A DNA stretch of 64,000 nt from Gaeumannomyces sp. JS-464 (Eukaryota > Ascomycota > Sordariomycetes > Magnaporthales > Magnaporthaceae), in contig NGZR01000001.1 in assembly GCA_002197995.1 (NCBI GenBank), positions 9,424,001 through 9,488,000 on the forward strand. Reading direction: 5' to 3'. Numbering within the stretch: position 1 is the first letter of the stretch; every line of letters begins with the position of its first letter. The notes beneath the pieces are model-generated. The model made no database searches, had not been told where the DNA came from, and saw only the letters and a list, made by a program, of their open reading frames with translations. A program made the translations under genes and the position numbers. Below, piece by piece: positions 22,441 to 33,985 of the stretch.

Positions 22441-22900
22441 ACAAAGCTTGTAAAACCCGCATATAACCTGCTCCTTTTCCTTTTCTTTTACTCTTTTTAT
22501 CTTTTCTTTTATACTATTAAAACCAATAATAAGCCCGTTAATCCCCCGCACTCCCGGCCGGGCATAAGGGAGGTTCCGAAAACCCCCCGTTTAAACCCGG
22601 CCTTACCCCTTTTACGGCACGCCCGCCGGCCGATAGCATTACTACTACCCGCAGCACTTTACAACGCCCCGGCGTATATGTATACGCCTTTCCGCCGATT
22701 GCCCGCTTATTAATAAGGAGCGCCGGAATGCGGCCCGACCTCCGTATGCTTTCGGGTTTAATTTGTTAGCCGCCGTATAGCAGCATTATAGCCTGGTGTA
22801 AATAGCTTAAGTAGCGCTAACACGTCGTATGCCTTTTGGGAGGCAAAAACTGGTAAATCCCGACTTACCGACGTTAAATATACTTACTTACTTACTTACT
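22441..22900 (+). other. LINE-2 3' UTR and (TTAC)n tail
   Basis: Conserved LINE 3' UTR that ends TTAAATATAC at 22883, followed by about four TTAC units to the TSD. The last unit merges with the target, which itself starts TACC. Confidence 0.85.
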
Positions 22901-22915
22901 TACCGTGGCAATTGG
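22901..22915. repeat. 15-bp target-site duplication of the outer LINE, right copy
   Basis: Exact repeat of 10848-10862. Gypsy copy 1 resumes with AATGTTAAACGGGG, as in copy 2 (AATACTAAACGGGT). Confidence 0.9.
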
Positions 22916-24780
22916 AATGTTAAACGGGGCTTAACTTTAGGCTCGCTTTTTAACCTCCGTGGAAAGAAATCGTATTTAAATTTAAGTTGTAAATGGAATT
23001 TGCATTTTTTATAAATACATTTTGCCTAAAAAAGGTACAAATGTTTTGGGTGTTTTATATTAATATTAGGGTAATTTTCAGGGTTTAACGCAACCTTTTT
23101 TAGCTTGCCCGTATCGTTAAACCGGTAATTAGCATACCTAATTTCCTGCTAATCGTTAAACCATAATAAGCGTTAGCCGTTATTTTCGTCCGCTAAGGTA
23201 GCGTAACATAACGGGCTATTTAAGTATTTTAAAACTTTAACGTTCCAAAAACACTCCGAAATATCGAGGGGCGTAAAAGCACGCGGGTTTTTCCAGTTTG
23301 CTTAGCTTTTACGGATTATAAGTATAAAGGTTTCGCCGTTCGAGCCTTTTATTTGCTTTTAAAGTTCGGCCGTTTTAAGATTTTAACCGTTTTAGTTTAT
23401 TTTAACGTCGGTATCGGAATTTTCAGGTTCGCGGAAAAGGTGGGTTTAATTTAAAAGCTTTTTCGTATCGTTTATTAAGGTTACTCCTTTTTAAATTTCG
23501 CAAAAAGTGGTACCGTTATCTCTTTTCGAACCCGTAAACCCGAAAATAACGCGTTATTTACCTTCGCTATCGTATTTAAACCTCGTGGCTTTAAACATGC
23601 AAACGTTTCGAAATTTGCGAAAATACCATTTGGTAACCTTTTTATTAAATTAATATATATTGTACAGCTTGTCGTAATAGCACGTTTAATTGAACGTCGG
23701 CTTAAAATATAATCCCTTTTATATTAGGCTTTTTTACGTTCGCTAAAAGTTAGCTACCTACCAGTTGTTATCCCGTTAAAAGCAGTTTGCTTTAATATAG
23801 CCGGTTTAGCCGCATTTAAAACACTTCCCGTTTTTCGGGGTTTGCTTTTATTTTTTCTACTACCTTTATTACTAATAAACGGCTCCCGCATTAAAATTTA
23901 TAAAGTTTAAATGCGTTTCGTAAGCCGTAATAGGTTGTTATTTGGCCTTTTTTAGTTAGCTTTATTACTTTATACCGCACTTTTAAAACCATACCCTTTT
24001 TTTTTATTATCGTTCGTACAATTTATCGCTAATACGGACCGCGTTTTTAACGTAATTCGTAAAACGTTCGAGGCGATTTTGCTTTGCAAGTTTATTTTTT
24101 ACGTTTTCGCGTAACCCGTTATAAAAGTGCAACATTAGCGTGGCATCGTTTTAATCGAATTTAATACTAATCCGTTGGAAATTCGCAACGTATTTAACCG
24201 CGGCTTTTCGTTATTTAAAAGCTAGTAAATTTTTTTCGGCGATTTAAATTTCGTTAACTATTTCGAACACTTTTCCAACCTTTTCCTTAAAGGTTTTAAA
24301 GTTAGCGAAAATAATTTTGGTGGTTTTTTAGCTATTTTTATACCTTTTAAAATAGTTATTTTAAATTGGTTAAACCCACTTTTTATTTTGCCGTTTAGCT
24401 TGGTAATAGCGTAAATAACCTTTTGTTTTTCGCTTACGAATTGCTATTTATAAAATTTAAAATAGCTTTTGCATTCGGTAAAAAACGTTTTAAATTTACC
24501 GTTTTCCTTTTCGTAAAAATTTAAAAACGGGAATTTGTACGTTTAAATTGCGATAGGTGCTTCGAAAAACACTAATTTCGCAGTAAATTACTTTACCTCG
24601 GTTTGGCTTTTAACGATTTCGTTCGTTATAAGTTTAAAAAAGCTAGCCGTATTAACGGCTTCGTTAAGGTTATATTTAATACCGTTAAAGGTAAAAACTG
24701 TAATCTTTTCCTTTTTAAGCTTTTTATTACTACTCGTTATAATTGCATTATTTTTTCCTTTTAACGAGGTATTAAATAGG
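22916..24780 (-). pseudogene. Gag and gag-protease spacer remnant of gypsy copy 1
   Basis: Minus strand, same order as copy 2. A CCHC knuckle lies near 23800-23840. Gag lies between about 23900 and 24720, with the strongly conserved block that in copy 3 reads ISDKLYER at about 24010. Between the knuckle and the distant protease is a spacer of more than 1 kb that all three copies share. Heavily stopped. Confidence 0.7.
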
Positions 24781-24791
24781 ATTAATTAAAA

Positions 24792-25258
24792 TGTTATAAT
24801 TAAAAGCTTACTTTTAAAGTAAAGCATTTCGGGGGTGGAAAAAACAATATCGTTAATTTAGTTAATAAAGAATTACGTAATTTTAAAAAATAATTAATTG
24901 TTTACCTTAAAAAATGCTTAAAAGCTAATTTAAATTAATTAATACCGAAGCTTTAGTTAAAATTACTAAAATAGTAAGAAATCCATCCTATATAATATTG
25001 CTTTCCCTAATAGTTTTTTAAATTTGTTGCTTTATTTTTGGCGGTTACAAATTTACAAATCCAGCTTAGATTTATCGCTTTATTTTTAACGGTTATAAAT
25101 TTACAAATTTAGTTTAAATTTATCGCTTTGTTTTTAGCAGCTATAAATTTACAAATCCAGCTTGGTTTACGTGATTTTACGTGTTTTAATGCAAGGCGGG
25201 GGCATTATTTAAAACTTTTTCGTCCTATCATTTCGGGGCTTACACGATGGCCGTAACA
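24792..25258 (-). repeat. 5' LTR of gypsy copy 1
   Basis: This LTR is 467 bp, begins TGTTATAATTAAAAG and ends GGCCGTAACA. It aligns with the 446-bp LTRs of copy 2. It includes three ATAAATTTACAAAT-like tandem segments of about 55 bp (25030-25160), also present in the other LTRs. Confidence 0.88.
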
Positions 25259-25329
25259 TTCCCGTGTTTCCAATAGGTCGCTAAGAGAGAAAAAATTGCA
25301 CAACTGTGCAATTTACCTGCCAAACGCCA
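25259..25329. other. Short spacer with a perfect 10-bp palindrome
   Basis: Seventy bases between the gypsy copy 1 LTR and the 5' end of LINE-4. It contains AAATTGCACA, two bases (AC), and the exact complement TGTGCAATTT at 25293-25314. The stretch is one of the few that I cannot assign to a transposon and could be old host sequence. Confidence 0.6.
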
Positions 25330-25814
25330 CCTTTTTCGAACTTACTAATTTTTAGCATTGTGCTGTTAATATACACTGCCAAATTGCATATAAATTTTTA
25401 ACACCCGCCAATTTAGCAACTTAACACTAATAACACGCCCGCTAACAACGCTAACAATAATAGCATGCCGTTGCTAACGGCCCCCATTTTAGCTAATAAA
25501 GTGGCGCACGCTATTTTTAACGGCCTTTCGGCCCGAAAAAGCGCGGCGCTACCGCACCGGCTTACGCGCTTTTTAACGCATACGTACGTAAATACGCCGT
25601 TCCCGTTGCGAAACGCGCAACACCCGATAAGGTTTAAATAGGGCTAGAAAAACTTCCACGCCGTTAGTATTAATATAAATGCCCTTTTCTTTTTTCCTTT
25701 TACTTTACACTTTAACGATACCCTTCCCCCAGTTTTAGCTTTACTTTTTCCCTAAGCCTTTTACGCGTTATAGCGCTTTCCCCCCTTTTTTTTAACCTAA
25801 TGGCCCGACCCCCG

Positions 25815-27410
25815 GGTCGGCCGCAGCGGTCGCGGAAAAGATAATCGCGAGTTTTACGCGCAAATAAAGCTAAACGGCTTTAATTTGCGCTATGTTAGCC
25901 CGGTCGATAAACGCCGGCATCGCTTCCTTACCCCCCGAAGCGGCGCGCGAAACGCACGGCTGGAAAGTTTGCTTTTTAAAATACGCAAAAAAGCGTTGCT
26001 AAGCTAGCCAGCCCTTTTTTAAAAGGACGGAAAAGCTTTTACAACTTTTAAACTTAACAACGCGCTCGGCACATAACGCCCGGCCCCGACCACTTACGCG
26101 GATGCGGCCCGTACGGGTTTTTAATAGCCCTAGCCACTTGCATAAGCTTTAAAAAACCGTTCACCCCGGGCACCCCGGGAGCCTCGCTTACCCGCCGGCT
26201 TTAAACCCAACTACCGAATTTTAATTAAAATTTTAAAAAAGCGGCAGGTGTAAGCTAACAAATAAACGGGCTTTAGCATTTGCAAAGCTTTTACTAATAA
26301 CAAGAACTTTTCGTTTATTATAACGAACGTTCCGAAAGCTTACCGAATTTTAACAGGATTCGTATTAAAAGTTAAAATAATTAACATTTAAAATCGGCTT
26401 TTTTAGCACCGCTCGGAGCTGGGCCGCTTATATAACGCCGAACGGGTTAAAAAACCCGAACGTTAATTTAATTACGTCGTTTTCAAATGCTTAACCACTT
26501 TGGTAAACGGCTTTAAACAAAAAATCCCAGCATTTAAAAAACTAGTTTAAAAGGAAATAAAAGCCTAAACAGGAACTAAGCCGGTAAGCGTTAAGCTTTC
26601 CGAGGCCGGCGTAAATTACGAAAAGCGTATATCGTAAATTATATCCTTTTATACGCCCGTAGCCCTGTTTAAACTTTAAAGCATTGCTTTTTATTTACGT
26701 TATATTAAACGCTACCTGCTTATTACGCAACATACTTTTAAATGCTACGGGTACCACGCGGCCCGCAATTGCGTTAATACCAATAAGTGTTTGCAATACG
26801 GGAAAATCACTAACGACCGGCATATACAGCCGTATACGGCCCCTTTGCAATGTGCAAATTGCTAAGGCCCTTTTTAAACCGACCATCCGGAATGCTTTAT
26901 AAAGCCGGTACGGGTAAACGGCACGTTAAAGCGTTTAATTAAAAAGGAGTTAAACGCGGTTAAAAACCTGGGCGGGCGGGCGTACCGGGCGGAGGTAAAA
27001 AATGTGGCGATAGCCGCCGCCGCCGCCGTTAACACAGCCGTAGCCACCGTAACCGCTACCGCCGTTGCTGTTAACACTGGTAACACCGCCGCTATTAACG
27101 GCGGCCCCGCCGCCCCCGCTACCGCTAAAGCATGCCCGTTAAACGGGTTAGCGGCTTAATTAACAACCTTACCCCGGCCAGCTACCCCGACTTTCGAAAA
27201 AGCGCTTAATACGGCGGATAAAAAAAAACATTATGCAAAAAAAGTTAAGATTAGCTTTAATAACTAATACGAGGTATTAGCAATTATGGAGCTGGATTTT
27301 TCCGAGCCGGAGGAAGGCACTGAAATAAATGGAATCGCGGCGAAAAACGCTTCGAAAAACCCTCCGGAAAGCGCCGGCATGCCCGCCGGCTAACAACCCC
27401 AGGGTTAAAC
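25815..27410 (+). pseudogene. LINE-4 ORF1 remnant
   Basis: Aligns with LINE-3 ORF1 from the alanine-rich start (EKIIASFTRK) through the knuckle region (26730-26930, Cys mostly changed), the GCC-rich tract (27015-27120) and NQYEVLAIMELD-like sequence near 27280. Many TAA and TAG codons occur at positions that are CAA, CAG or TGG in LINE-3. Confidence 0.7.
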
Positions 27411-27469
27411 CCCCTAATACATTACCGCCACTTTTACATATGTTAAAAGCTAACCGGATAACAGCATAT

Positions 27470-28480
27470 AGGAATAAAGCCCGGCGCCCGGGGCGAAGCT
27501 TTAAACACCGCCAGGTTTTAACCGCCGTTTAAACGAACGTTTACCGTAATTAAGCAACGGCGGCAATTTTGCTTTAATTATGTTAAAGCCGGAAAATCGA
27601 CGTGGTATTAATGCAAGAACCTCCTATCGTTTGGAAAGGGAAGCTTATACTATGCACCCACCCGTCGTACGAGTTATTTACCTTAATAAATAGCTGGCAC
27701 GACTATTAAACTAAACCCCGGGTAATAACTTACGTACGGAAAGACCTAAGGTTTTAGTTAATTGCGGATAGGCCGGCAAGCAATACGCGAAATATCCTTT
27801 AGCTCGTTATTTCCGGGTGCACTTTCGTTAACGTATACAGGCTTTTAAGGGACCTTTTGGAACCTTTTTGGACTTGCTATTACGTTAGCGCCTTATAACG
27901 AAATGCATCGTAATTAGGGATTTTAACGCTTCGTTCCCAATATAAAACCCGGCTCGGGGTAATAGGAATAAAGGCAAAAAGATAACCTAATAGGCTAATT
28001 TTTGCAACTTTTTTTACTTACTTACCTAGGTAAACCCACGCACGATTAAAAGGGTGTGTTAAACTTTACCTTTATTAACGCCCTGTTAATAACAACGGAA
28101 ATCGACCCGTGTTAGCAATTAACTTGGATTACCACATAATACGAATTAAAGTCCCTTATTTTAATAACGCTACCCCGAATTGCAAACGTATTACGCTTTC
28201 CGACGATAAATTTCCAATGTTTGCTAATATGGTAGCAACCGAGGCCGGCAGCCTGCCGCTATTTATAAGCTTACACGATATAAATTATTTAAATATAGCG
28301 GTTAAAGCACTAATTAACTTGCTAAAAAAACGTGCTGGTTACTTTTAGCAAAAAGCTTAAAGCTAAAAGTATAAGCCAATTATAGTAAAACGAAAGTGCG
28401 CTATTGCATAACGGAATGTAGCGAAAGCTACGGCAGGTGGCGGGTTTGCTACGGCCGAAGCCCACGTTTTAAAGCAACGG
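27470..28480 (+). pseudogene. LINE-4 endonuclease remnant
   Basis: Follows the same blocks as LINE-6: VLMQEPPIVW with the catalytic Glu kept (about 27606-27635), RVITYVRKDLRF, then the GDFNA region near 27915. The clean frame 28109-28348 holds the last endonuclease strand region. Not functional because of stops between blocks. Confidence 0.65.
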
Positions 28481-28795
28481 TTCGGGCAGCTAAAAAACAG
28501 CATTAAGCTAACGTGCTAAAAGAAGTTAATTTCCCAAAAGCGCTATACCGTGTTGTAAAATGGCATAAACTTACACTCGTTATACAGCTTCCCCCGTTAA
28601 ATATTAACGGGGAGGTTATAATAGCCCTAAAAGAAAAAGCGAAAGCATTAAGTCGTAAAATCCTCCGCAGGTTTACGGCAAAGGACGATTTACGAAAAAA
28701 CTCGTTACGCTAAAAGGCTTTTTAAAAAGTTACACAATTCCCGTAAAACCCCCACGTCCTTTTAAAAAAGTGCCGGAAATATATTATAAGCACGG
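28480..28795 (+). pseudogene. LINE-4 pre-RT segment
   Basis: The clean frame 28513-28713 reads FPKALYRVVKWHKLT, then PPLNINGEVI, KAKALSRKILRRF and TAKDDL. This segment sits between endonuclease and RT in all the LINEs here. It is cut by the copia element at 28795. Confidence 0.7.
28791..28795. repeat. Target-site duplication CACGG, left copy
   Basis: CACGG is repeated at 34156-34160. Other LINE copies have one CACGG here (for example near 62604). Confidence 0.9.
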
Positions 28796-28965
28796 TGTTA
28801 AAAGTGGCCTAAAATCACGTGGGTAGCAACTGGTGCCCCACAGCTTTAAACCTATGCACTGGCCCTGGTATTTTGGCCTGCGCGCGCCTTAGCCCGCGAT
28901 CCAGTAAAATAGCCAAAGAATAATTACCAATCACTTCGGGTGCCTGTTATCGCGCACTTCCATTA
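28796..28965 (+). repeat. 5' LTR of copia B
   Basis: This LTR is 170 bp, begins TGTTAAAAGTGGCCT and ends CACTTCCATTA. It is the same length as 33986-34155 and differs mainly by transitions. Confidence 0.92.
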
Positions 28966-28984
28966 GGTTATAAGCCCTCGCGCT
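28966..28984 (+). promoter_or_regulatory. Primer-binding site, half initiator tRNA type
   Basis: GGTTATAAGCCC directly after the LTR is complementary, but for one G-to-A change, to the GGGCTCATAACC anticodon arm of eukaryotic initiator Met tRNA. Priming by an internal tRNA fragment is known for Drosophila copia and yeast Ty5. The following TCGCGCT also resembles the tRNA stem that precedes the anticodon arm. Confidence 0.7.
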
Positions 28985-29039
28985 ACCGTTAACGATATCT
29001 CTGCTTAATTAGGAGAAATTAACGGTGCACGAGTTGTTT

Positions 29040-30110
29040 CCCGTTGCTTGCGTTCTCCCGCCGTGGATTACGGGCGAAGCGCAGCAGTTAAAAAACCGTT
29101 AAACGACAATTAACAAGGCCGCGTTCGGCGCCGATTAGCAACCATAACAAAGTAATAACGATAACCCTTTTAGCGTTTAAAAGCACCATTTCCCTTGCAA
29201 TCCAACGCTTTTGTACGCGTTAAAAGTGCCAACAAAGTCGCCAAAATGGCGGAATACCGCGAAGTCGCAGTAAAGGTCCCGGACCTGCTAAGGCCTTTTA
29301 ATTTGGAAATATAAAAGCGCACCATCCGGGTGTATTTAACCGCTTTCCGCAATATCTTTTTTATATTTGCTAACCTTTCGGCCAAGCCGGTTGGAACGGA
29401 AAACTACGAAACTGTATAGTTATAGGCTTTTAGGAGGATATTAACATGGTATTGCATCCGTAACAATATCGAAAAAGTAACCACGGACTTAAAAAAGGCC
29501 GGTTAAAACCGCCCCAAAAACGACGAGGATTAGGACCTAAAAGCTTTTTAGGATAAGGTAGTTAGCACTATTAAAGTTACCGCTAACGGCCGTTTCGACG
29601 CCTTAATTAACGAACACTATACAATTTCGGTGGAAAAGTTTAACGGTAACGTTAAAAAGTATACGAACCGCTAGTTACAAATAAAGCAGGCCTTGGATTA
29701 GGCTAACATTAACATTTCGGATCGAATACTTATAAGGAGCCTCGTTAACGGGCTTAGCGCCACTTACCCTTTTGCGGTAGCTATAGCTTTAGGAAGTTGT
29801 AAAGGCGAGCGCCGCACTTCCGCTAACTTTATTTCGAAAGTGCTCGAAAATACGGCGGTTATAAAGGCTTCGGAGTCGAGGGCTATAACTAACACTAATA
29901 AAAAGCCGGAGGGATTTTAAAAGCCGAGGCCTTGTAACAAAAAGGGTTGCACTATCGTTTCGCGTGCTCCCTATTACGATAAGTGCGGTAAGCATTACAA
30001 AGGCGGTAACGACAACTGCTAGCTTTTGCACCCTAAGCTTAAGGAGGTTTGGAAGGCCAAATATCCGGAACGGCGCTTCTAGCGAGGCAATAAGGCAGCT
30101 AACGAGGTTA
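29040..30110 (+). pseudogene. Copia B gag with zinc knuckle
   Basis: The middle part (29690-29800) reads ISDRILIRSLVNGLSATYPF, the conserved region of copia gag (UBN2 type). The knuckle at about 29965-30015 reads YDKCGKHYKGGNDNC followed by a stop and LLHPKLKEVWKAKYPER. This fits C-x2-C-x3-H-x4-C with a WLLHPE-like tail, where TGT-to-TAT and TGG-to-TAG changes removed the first Cys and the Trp. Binds element RNA in copia particles. Confidence 0.75.
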
Positions 30111-30199
30111 CAGCTAACCCGAGGGTTACCAACTATACTGGTGGTGTACCGGTTAATCGAGGCAGTGCCAGTTAATATAACATGGCCAATACCGCTTTA

Positions 30200-30560
30200 A
30201 GCAATATTAACAATGCCCGTAACGCCGTAATAATCGATTCCGGCTCGTTTAAGCACCACTTTAACGATCGCAAGTGGTTCACCTCGTTAAAAAAGCGCGA
30301 GGTCCCTTATAACGCTACCACGGCTAACGGCGGCGCTTAAGTTTCCGTTAAAAAGGGCACCGTTAAAATGCATTGGCGTAATAAAGCGGGCGTTACTACA
30401 GTTATTTTACAGGCAATTTTTACGCCTAAATCCCTTTTTAACTTTTTTAACTTTAGCAAAATGCGTAAAACAAGCTTAAAAAACGATTAAACCGATTACT
30501 TCGTAACGCCCGACGATAAATGGTTAAGCAGCTACTAAATTAATAATAACGTACTAATTG
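30200..30560 (+). pseudogene. Copia B protease
   Basis: Reads NAVIIDSGSFKHHFNDRKWF (about 30220-30280), then VPYNATTANGGA and KGTVKMHWR. IIDSGS is the aspartic protease active site and HxxND the usual following block of copia elements. The active-site Asp is kept. Confidence 0.8.
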
Positions 30561-30599
30561 CTAACGTTAACGTGCCCGCAAGCGCGCCCCGGGCTTTAT

Positions 30600-31700
30600 A
30601 ACCTTAAGCAACGCACTTAACGGAGGAAACTAACCGACGAAAGTTAACGCACCGACCATAACAAAACGCCCGGTGCTTTACGTAATAATGTATCGGCGCC
30701 TAATGCATGTTAATAAAAAGGCGGTAATAACGGCCTGCCGCGCTACAAGCATTAAAGTTAGCTACTTCGAGGCATTAAAGCATACCTGTAACGGTTGTTT
30801 AAAAAGCAAAACGACCTAAATCATCGGCAATCGTCACTTTTACCGCATTACCCGCCTTTTAGGCCGTATTTACATAAATACACTAACTTTTCGCCTACTT
30901 TATACGGCGGATATAATTACGCCGTTTATATTACTAATAAGGCAATTACTTTTAGCTGGGTGATTTTTGCAATTAGCAAAGCTAGCACGGAGATTTTTAC
31001 GAAGGTTTGTAATTAAATTAGCTATATTAAACTCCAGTTAAGCATTAAAATATAAGCAATCCATACGAACGGTGGCACGGAATTTAACCCGGAAAAGCTA
31101 AAGCTTATTGCATTGCTCGAAACAAACTTGCGAAATTAACCCGGCGCGATGCCCGGAAATAAATAGCATCGTTAAACGTGCTAACCGTACTATACTTAAC
31201 GCGGCTCGCACCGGGATTAACGCAACGGCTTGCATAAAAAGTACTGGGTATATGCTTTGCAAACAGCGAAAAGGGTGCTAAATTACACCCTAAATACAGC
31301 TTTTAGCGGCAAGGAAAGCCCGCACAAAGCGTGGGTAAAAGCAATAGCCTTAACGAGGAGTATTACCAACCACTAATCCGTACCTTCCGCATTTAAGGCG
31401 CGGTCGCTAAGTGCTAATTAAAAACGGCAAATAAGGCTAAAGCTAACAAAATAGCCCTTAAATAACAAAGGCCGGCTTATAAGCTGGGAAAGCTTTATAA
31501 CGAAATCCTGCTATTAAGCCGGATGGTACTAATAAGGTTTTCCGTTACCGTAACGCACGGATTAACGAAGGCGCTAATAAACGCCGGAAAGTCGCCCTAT
31601 AACTTTATTAAAAAGGCGATTACCACTAATGCGGTTAACGAGCCGTTATTAAAAACCTTTACTTTATAATAGGCATTTGGGTTTATAATATTAGCCTAAT
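30600..31700 (+). pseudogene. Copia B integrase
   Basis: The core begins near 30880 with YGGYNYAVYITNKAITFSWV and ASTEIFTKV, followed by IHTNGGTEFNPEKLKLI (about 31050-31110), where the second catalytic Asp of SDNGxEF has become Asn. The third block reads IVKRANRTILNAARTGINAT near 31165-31220, around the catalytic Glu (here Lys, G-to-A). The HHCC part upstream is degraded. Confidence 0.78.
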
Positions 31701-32130
31701 TACTAATTCCACCGATAGCAACGATAGTAACACCGGTGCAACTAGCGATACTGCCGGCCCCGGAGTAATAACGATTTATCGCTTGCGGAAAAAACCGGGG
31801 AAACCGAAGCGGAAAACGAGAAACCTGCCGTTGCAAAGCTTAAAAAGCAAAAAGCCCGCCGGCCCGGGCATGCCAACACCTAAGGAATTCCCGAGCTGGC
31901 AACGAGGCGGTTACGGTGCCCGCACGCCCAAAAAAAGGACTGCAAAAAGCGGCCGCCGCCCCCGCCGAGTAACCGGCGATTAAGGAGCGCTTAACGGCTA
32001 AGCATTATAAAGTCCTAACATTAAAAACCTGCAAAAAAAGGGAGCCCGCGGAGGCATTTATACAACGGCTCGCTTCGAGCTTAAAAATATTAAAAAAGTG
32101 GCGGAAAAAGGATCCGGGTAACCCTAAAAG
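31701..32130 (+). other. Copia B linker between integrase and RT
   Basis: Low-complexity region with NSTDSNDSNTGATSDTAGPG-like and then Lys/Arg/Pro-rich sequence (31783-31983). Such a variable basic linker is usual between integrase and RT in copia elements. No catalytic motif is expected or seen. Confidence 0.55.
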
Positions 32131-33130
32131 CGCCGCGAAAAACGAAAGCTTTTACAGCCTTAATACGGATATTAAAACTGCCGAGGAAACTGCCCGAAAA
32201 ACGGGTTTTGCACTCGTTAACATTACGTACCCGGATAACGATATCGTTTTGCCCCAAAAAATCGGCGGTTTTAAAATCCCCAACCTCGCGCTTTCTCGAC
32301 GTCGCTACGGTGCCGGGAACACCGTATATTTCCGGCCTATTACTACGACGCGGTAAAGCAAACCGAGTACGAGCGATATTATAAACTAGCAATGCAAAAG
32401 CAAATTAATACGCTGTTTAAAAAGGCACGTAAGTGCTGGAAAAATTGCCCCCGGGCGCTAAAGCATTGCCGGGCAAATGGGTATACGTGCTTAAACTAAC
32501 GCTTAACGGCGCTTTTAAAAAGATTAAAACGCGTTAAGTCGTTTGCGGCAATTACGACGATATTCGGGCGAGGATAAGGTTATAACGTACGCGGTAATCG
32601 CTTATATAGCATTTACGAGGGTGTTTTTTATGCTTATAGCCGTTAACGACTTTAAATGCCGCCAATTCGACTTCGTAACTGCTTATTTTAGCGCTATCGT
32701 ACTTGGCAACGTTATGGTATACGTACAAGCAACTTTAAAGCATTCCGGTTAGGCAAAAAGGCTATTATTACCGTTTAAAAAAAGCACTTTACGGCTTTCG
32801 CAAATCGTTTTATGGTGGTATTAAACGATTACTCCGAAGTTCGAAGCATTTAGCTTTAAGCCGATTAAAACGTTTGCTTTTACCGCAAAAAGGAAACGGC
32901 GCTATGCTATTACTTTACGTAAACGATTTCCAAATTACCGCTCGTACGGTTACGGAAATTAAAGCATCGTTAACGAAATGGGTAGCCGGTTCGAAATAAC
33001 CGCTTTAAGTAACGTAAAAACGTTCCTCGGTATATAGGTTGTAAAGGATCGCTAGCGGAGGATTGTAAGCTTTATTAACGCGATTATATTAATAAAATTA
33101 CCAAATACGGACGGAAGGACTTTAAAGTAA
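32130..33130 (+). pseudogene. Copia B reverse transcriptase
   Basis: Reads VITYAVIAYIAFTRVFFMLIAVNDFKC followed by RQFDFVTAYFSAIVLGNVMVYV (32577-32730), the standard copia RT block in which HQLDV[V/K]TAFL precedes the second strand. The catalytic YVDD appears near 32915 as LLLYVNDFQIT, Asp to Asn. GSRFEITALSNVKTFLGI (about 32980-33040) is the next conserved block. Confidence 0.8.
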
Positions 33131-33979
33131 TAAAAACGCCCTAACCTTTTAGTTTTGTAATGCCGATTATTTGGGACCTTTTCCCGCACGAGGAGGTTTT
33201 GCGTTACCAATCGGAAATAGCGAGTATTAGCTACCTCGCTAGCATTACTCGCCCTAATATCACGTATACCGTAAAAAGGTTGCAGGAAGTTAACGCCAAT
33301 CCCGGTAACAAGCATTTGGCACTATTAAAGCACTTTTAACGCTACATTATTAGCATTAAAAGGCTCGCGCTTACTTTTGGTAGGCCTACTTACAGCGCCG
33401 AGCGATAAGCTTAAAAGCTTACGGAAATGCCTCGTTCGCTAACTGCCTCCGTACGAGGGCATTTATAAGCGGCGTAATCGTTATGCTAGCGGGTGGTCCT
33501 ATTTATTAGCAATTAAAAAAGCAAACTTTTATAACGACGTTAACGACGGAAGCGAAGTTCGTTAACCTTTTGCCAACGGGCCGGGCTTTGCTTTAAATTA
33601 AGGGCATTTTAAAAGAAATTGGATACTTTTAGCGAAAAACTTCTCGTAGTGCATACGGACAGCGCTAACGCCTAAACGACGGTGTTAAACCCGTTGGAAT
33701 TAGCCCGCACCCGCATAATCGACCTCCGCTACAATGGGTAATCGATGCTATAAAGCGTTAACTTTTCACCCTTAAACTAGTTAGCACGGCCAATATAAAG
33801 GCGGACGGTTTTAAAAGGGCTTAACGGCGGAAGGATAGGCGAGGTTTATTGTTTAGCTGGAAATGCAGTAAATGCCGCAATAAACGGCTTACAAGAAAAC
33901 CAGGGAAACACCACGGACTTGGAGGGTTACTACGTAAATGCGTGCTCGTAATGCCTTTAAGGCCGTTGCATGGCCTACG
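33131..33979 (+). pseudogene. Copia B RNase H
   Basis: Recognised mostly by its end: VHTDSANA-like sequence at 33650-33675 and LELARTRIIDLRYNG at 33695-33742, equivalent to the copia RNase H end TKHIDIRYH. Stops are dense between these blocks. It extends to the polypurine tract. Confidence 0.65.
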
Positions 33980-33985
33980 AAGGGG
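33980..33985 (+). promoter_or_regulatory. Polypurine tract of copia B
   Basis: AAGGGG directly before the 3' LTR start TGTTAAAGG. Confidence 0.65.

Larger units (their letters stand above)
10863..22900 (+). mobile_element. Outer Tad-like LINE (LINE-2), interrupted by two other LINEs
   Basis: A plus-strand non-LTR retrotransposon inserted in gypsy copy 1. Without the inserts at about 10922-11792 and 15438-20607 it reads as 5' leader, ORF1, ORF2 (endonuclease, reverse transcriptase, RNase H, CCHC) and a 3' end GACGTTAAATATAC with a (TTAC)n tail. It starts inside the 5' leader when compared with the copies at 25330 and 59161, so it is slightly 5'-truncated. The APE endonuclease, RT and RNase H order fits the fungal Tad clade. 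Stops are abundant in all domains. Confidence 0.85.
1405..25258 (-). mobile_element. Ty3/gypsy retrotransposon, copy 1, interrupted and left-truncated
   Basis: This minus-strand LTR retrotransposon belongs to the same family as the copies at 35013-42463 and 44362-57841. Its surviving pieces are 1405-4863 (integrase, RNase H, reverse transcriptase, protease), 10812-10862, 22916-24791 (gag) and its 5' LTR at 24792-25258. The pieces join when the chromodomain element (4864-10811) and the LINE (10863-22900) are removed, and their order then matches the uninterrupted copy 2. Its 3' LTR and the segment that holds the antisense frame in copy 2 are missing. Similarity stops near 1405, so the left end was deleted or replaced. 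All domains carry stops and frameshifts. Confidence 0.85.

Noticed and set aside
22829..23014. 61-codon frame spanning the LINE-2 tail and gypsy sequence
   Set aside because: Crosses a TSD junction between two elements, so it cannot be an original gene.
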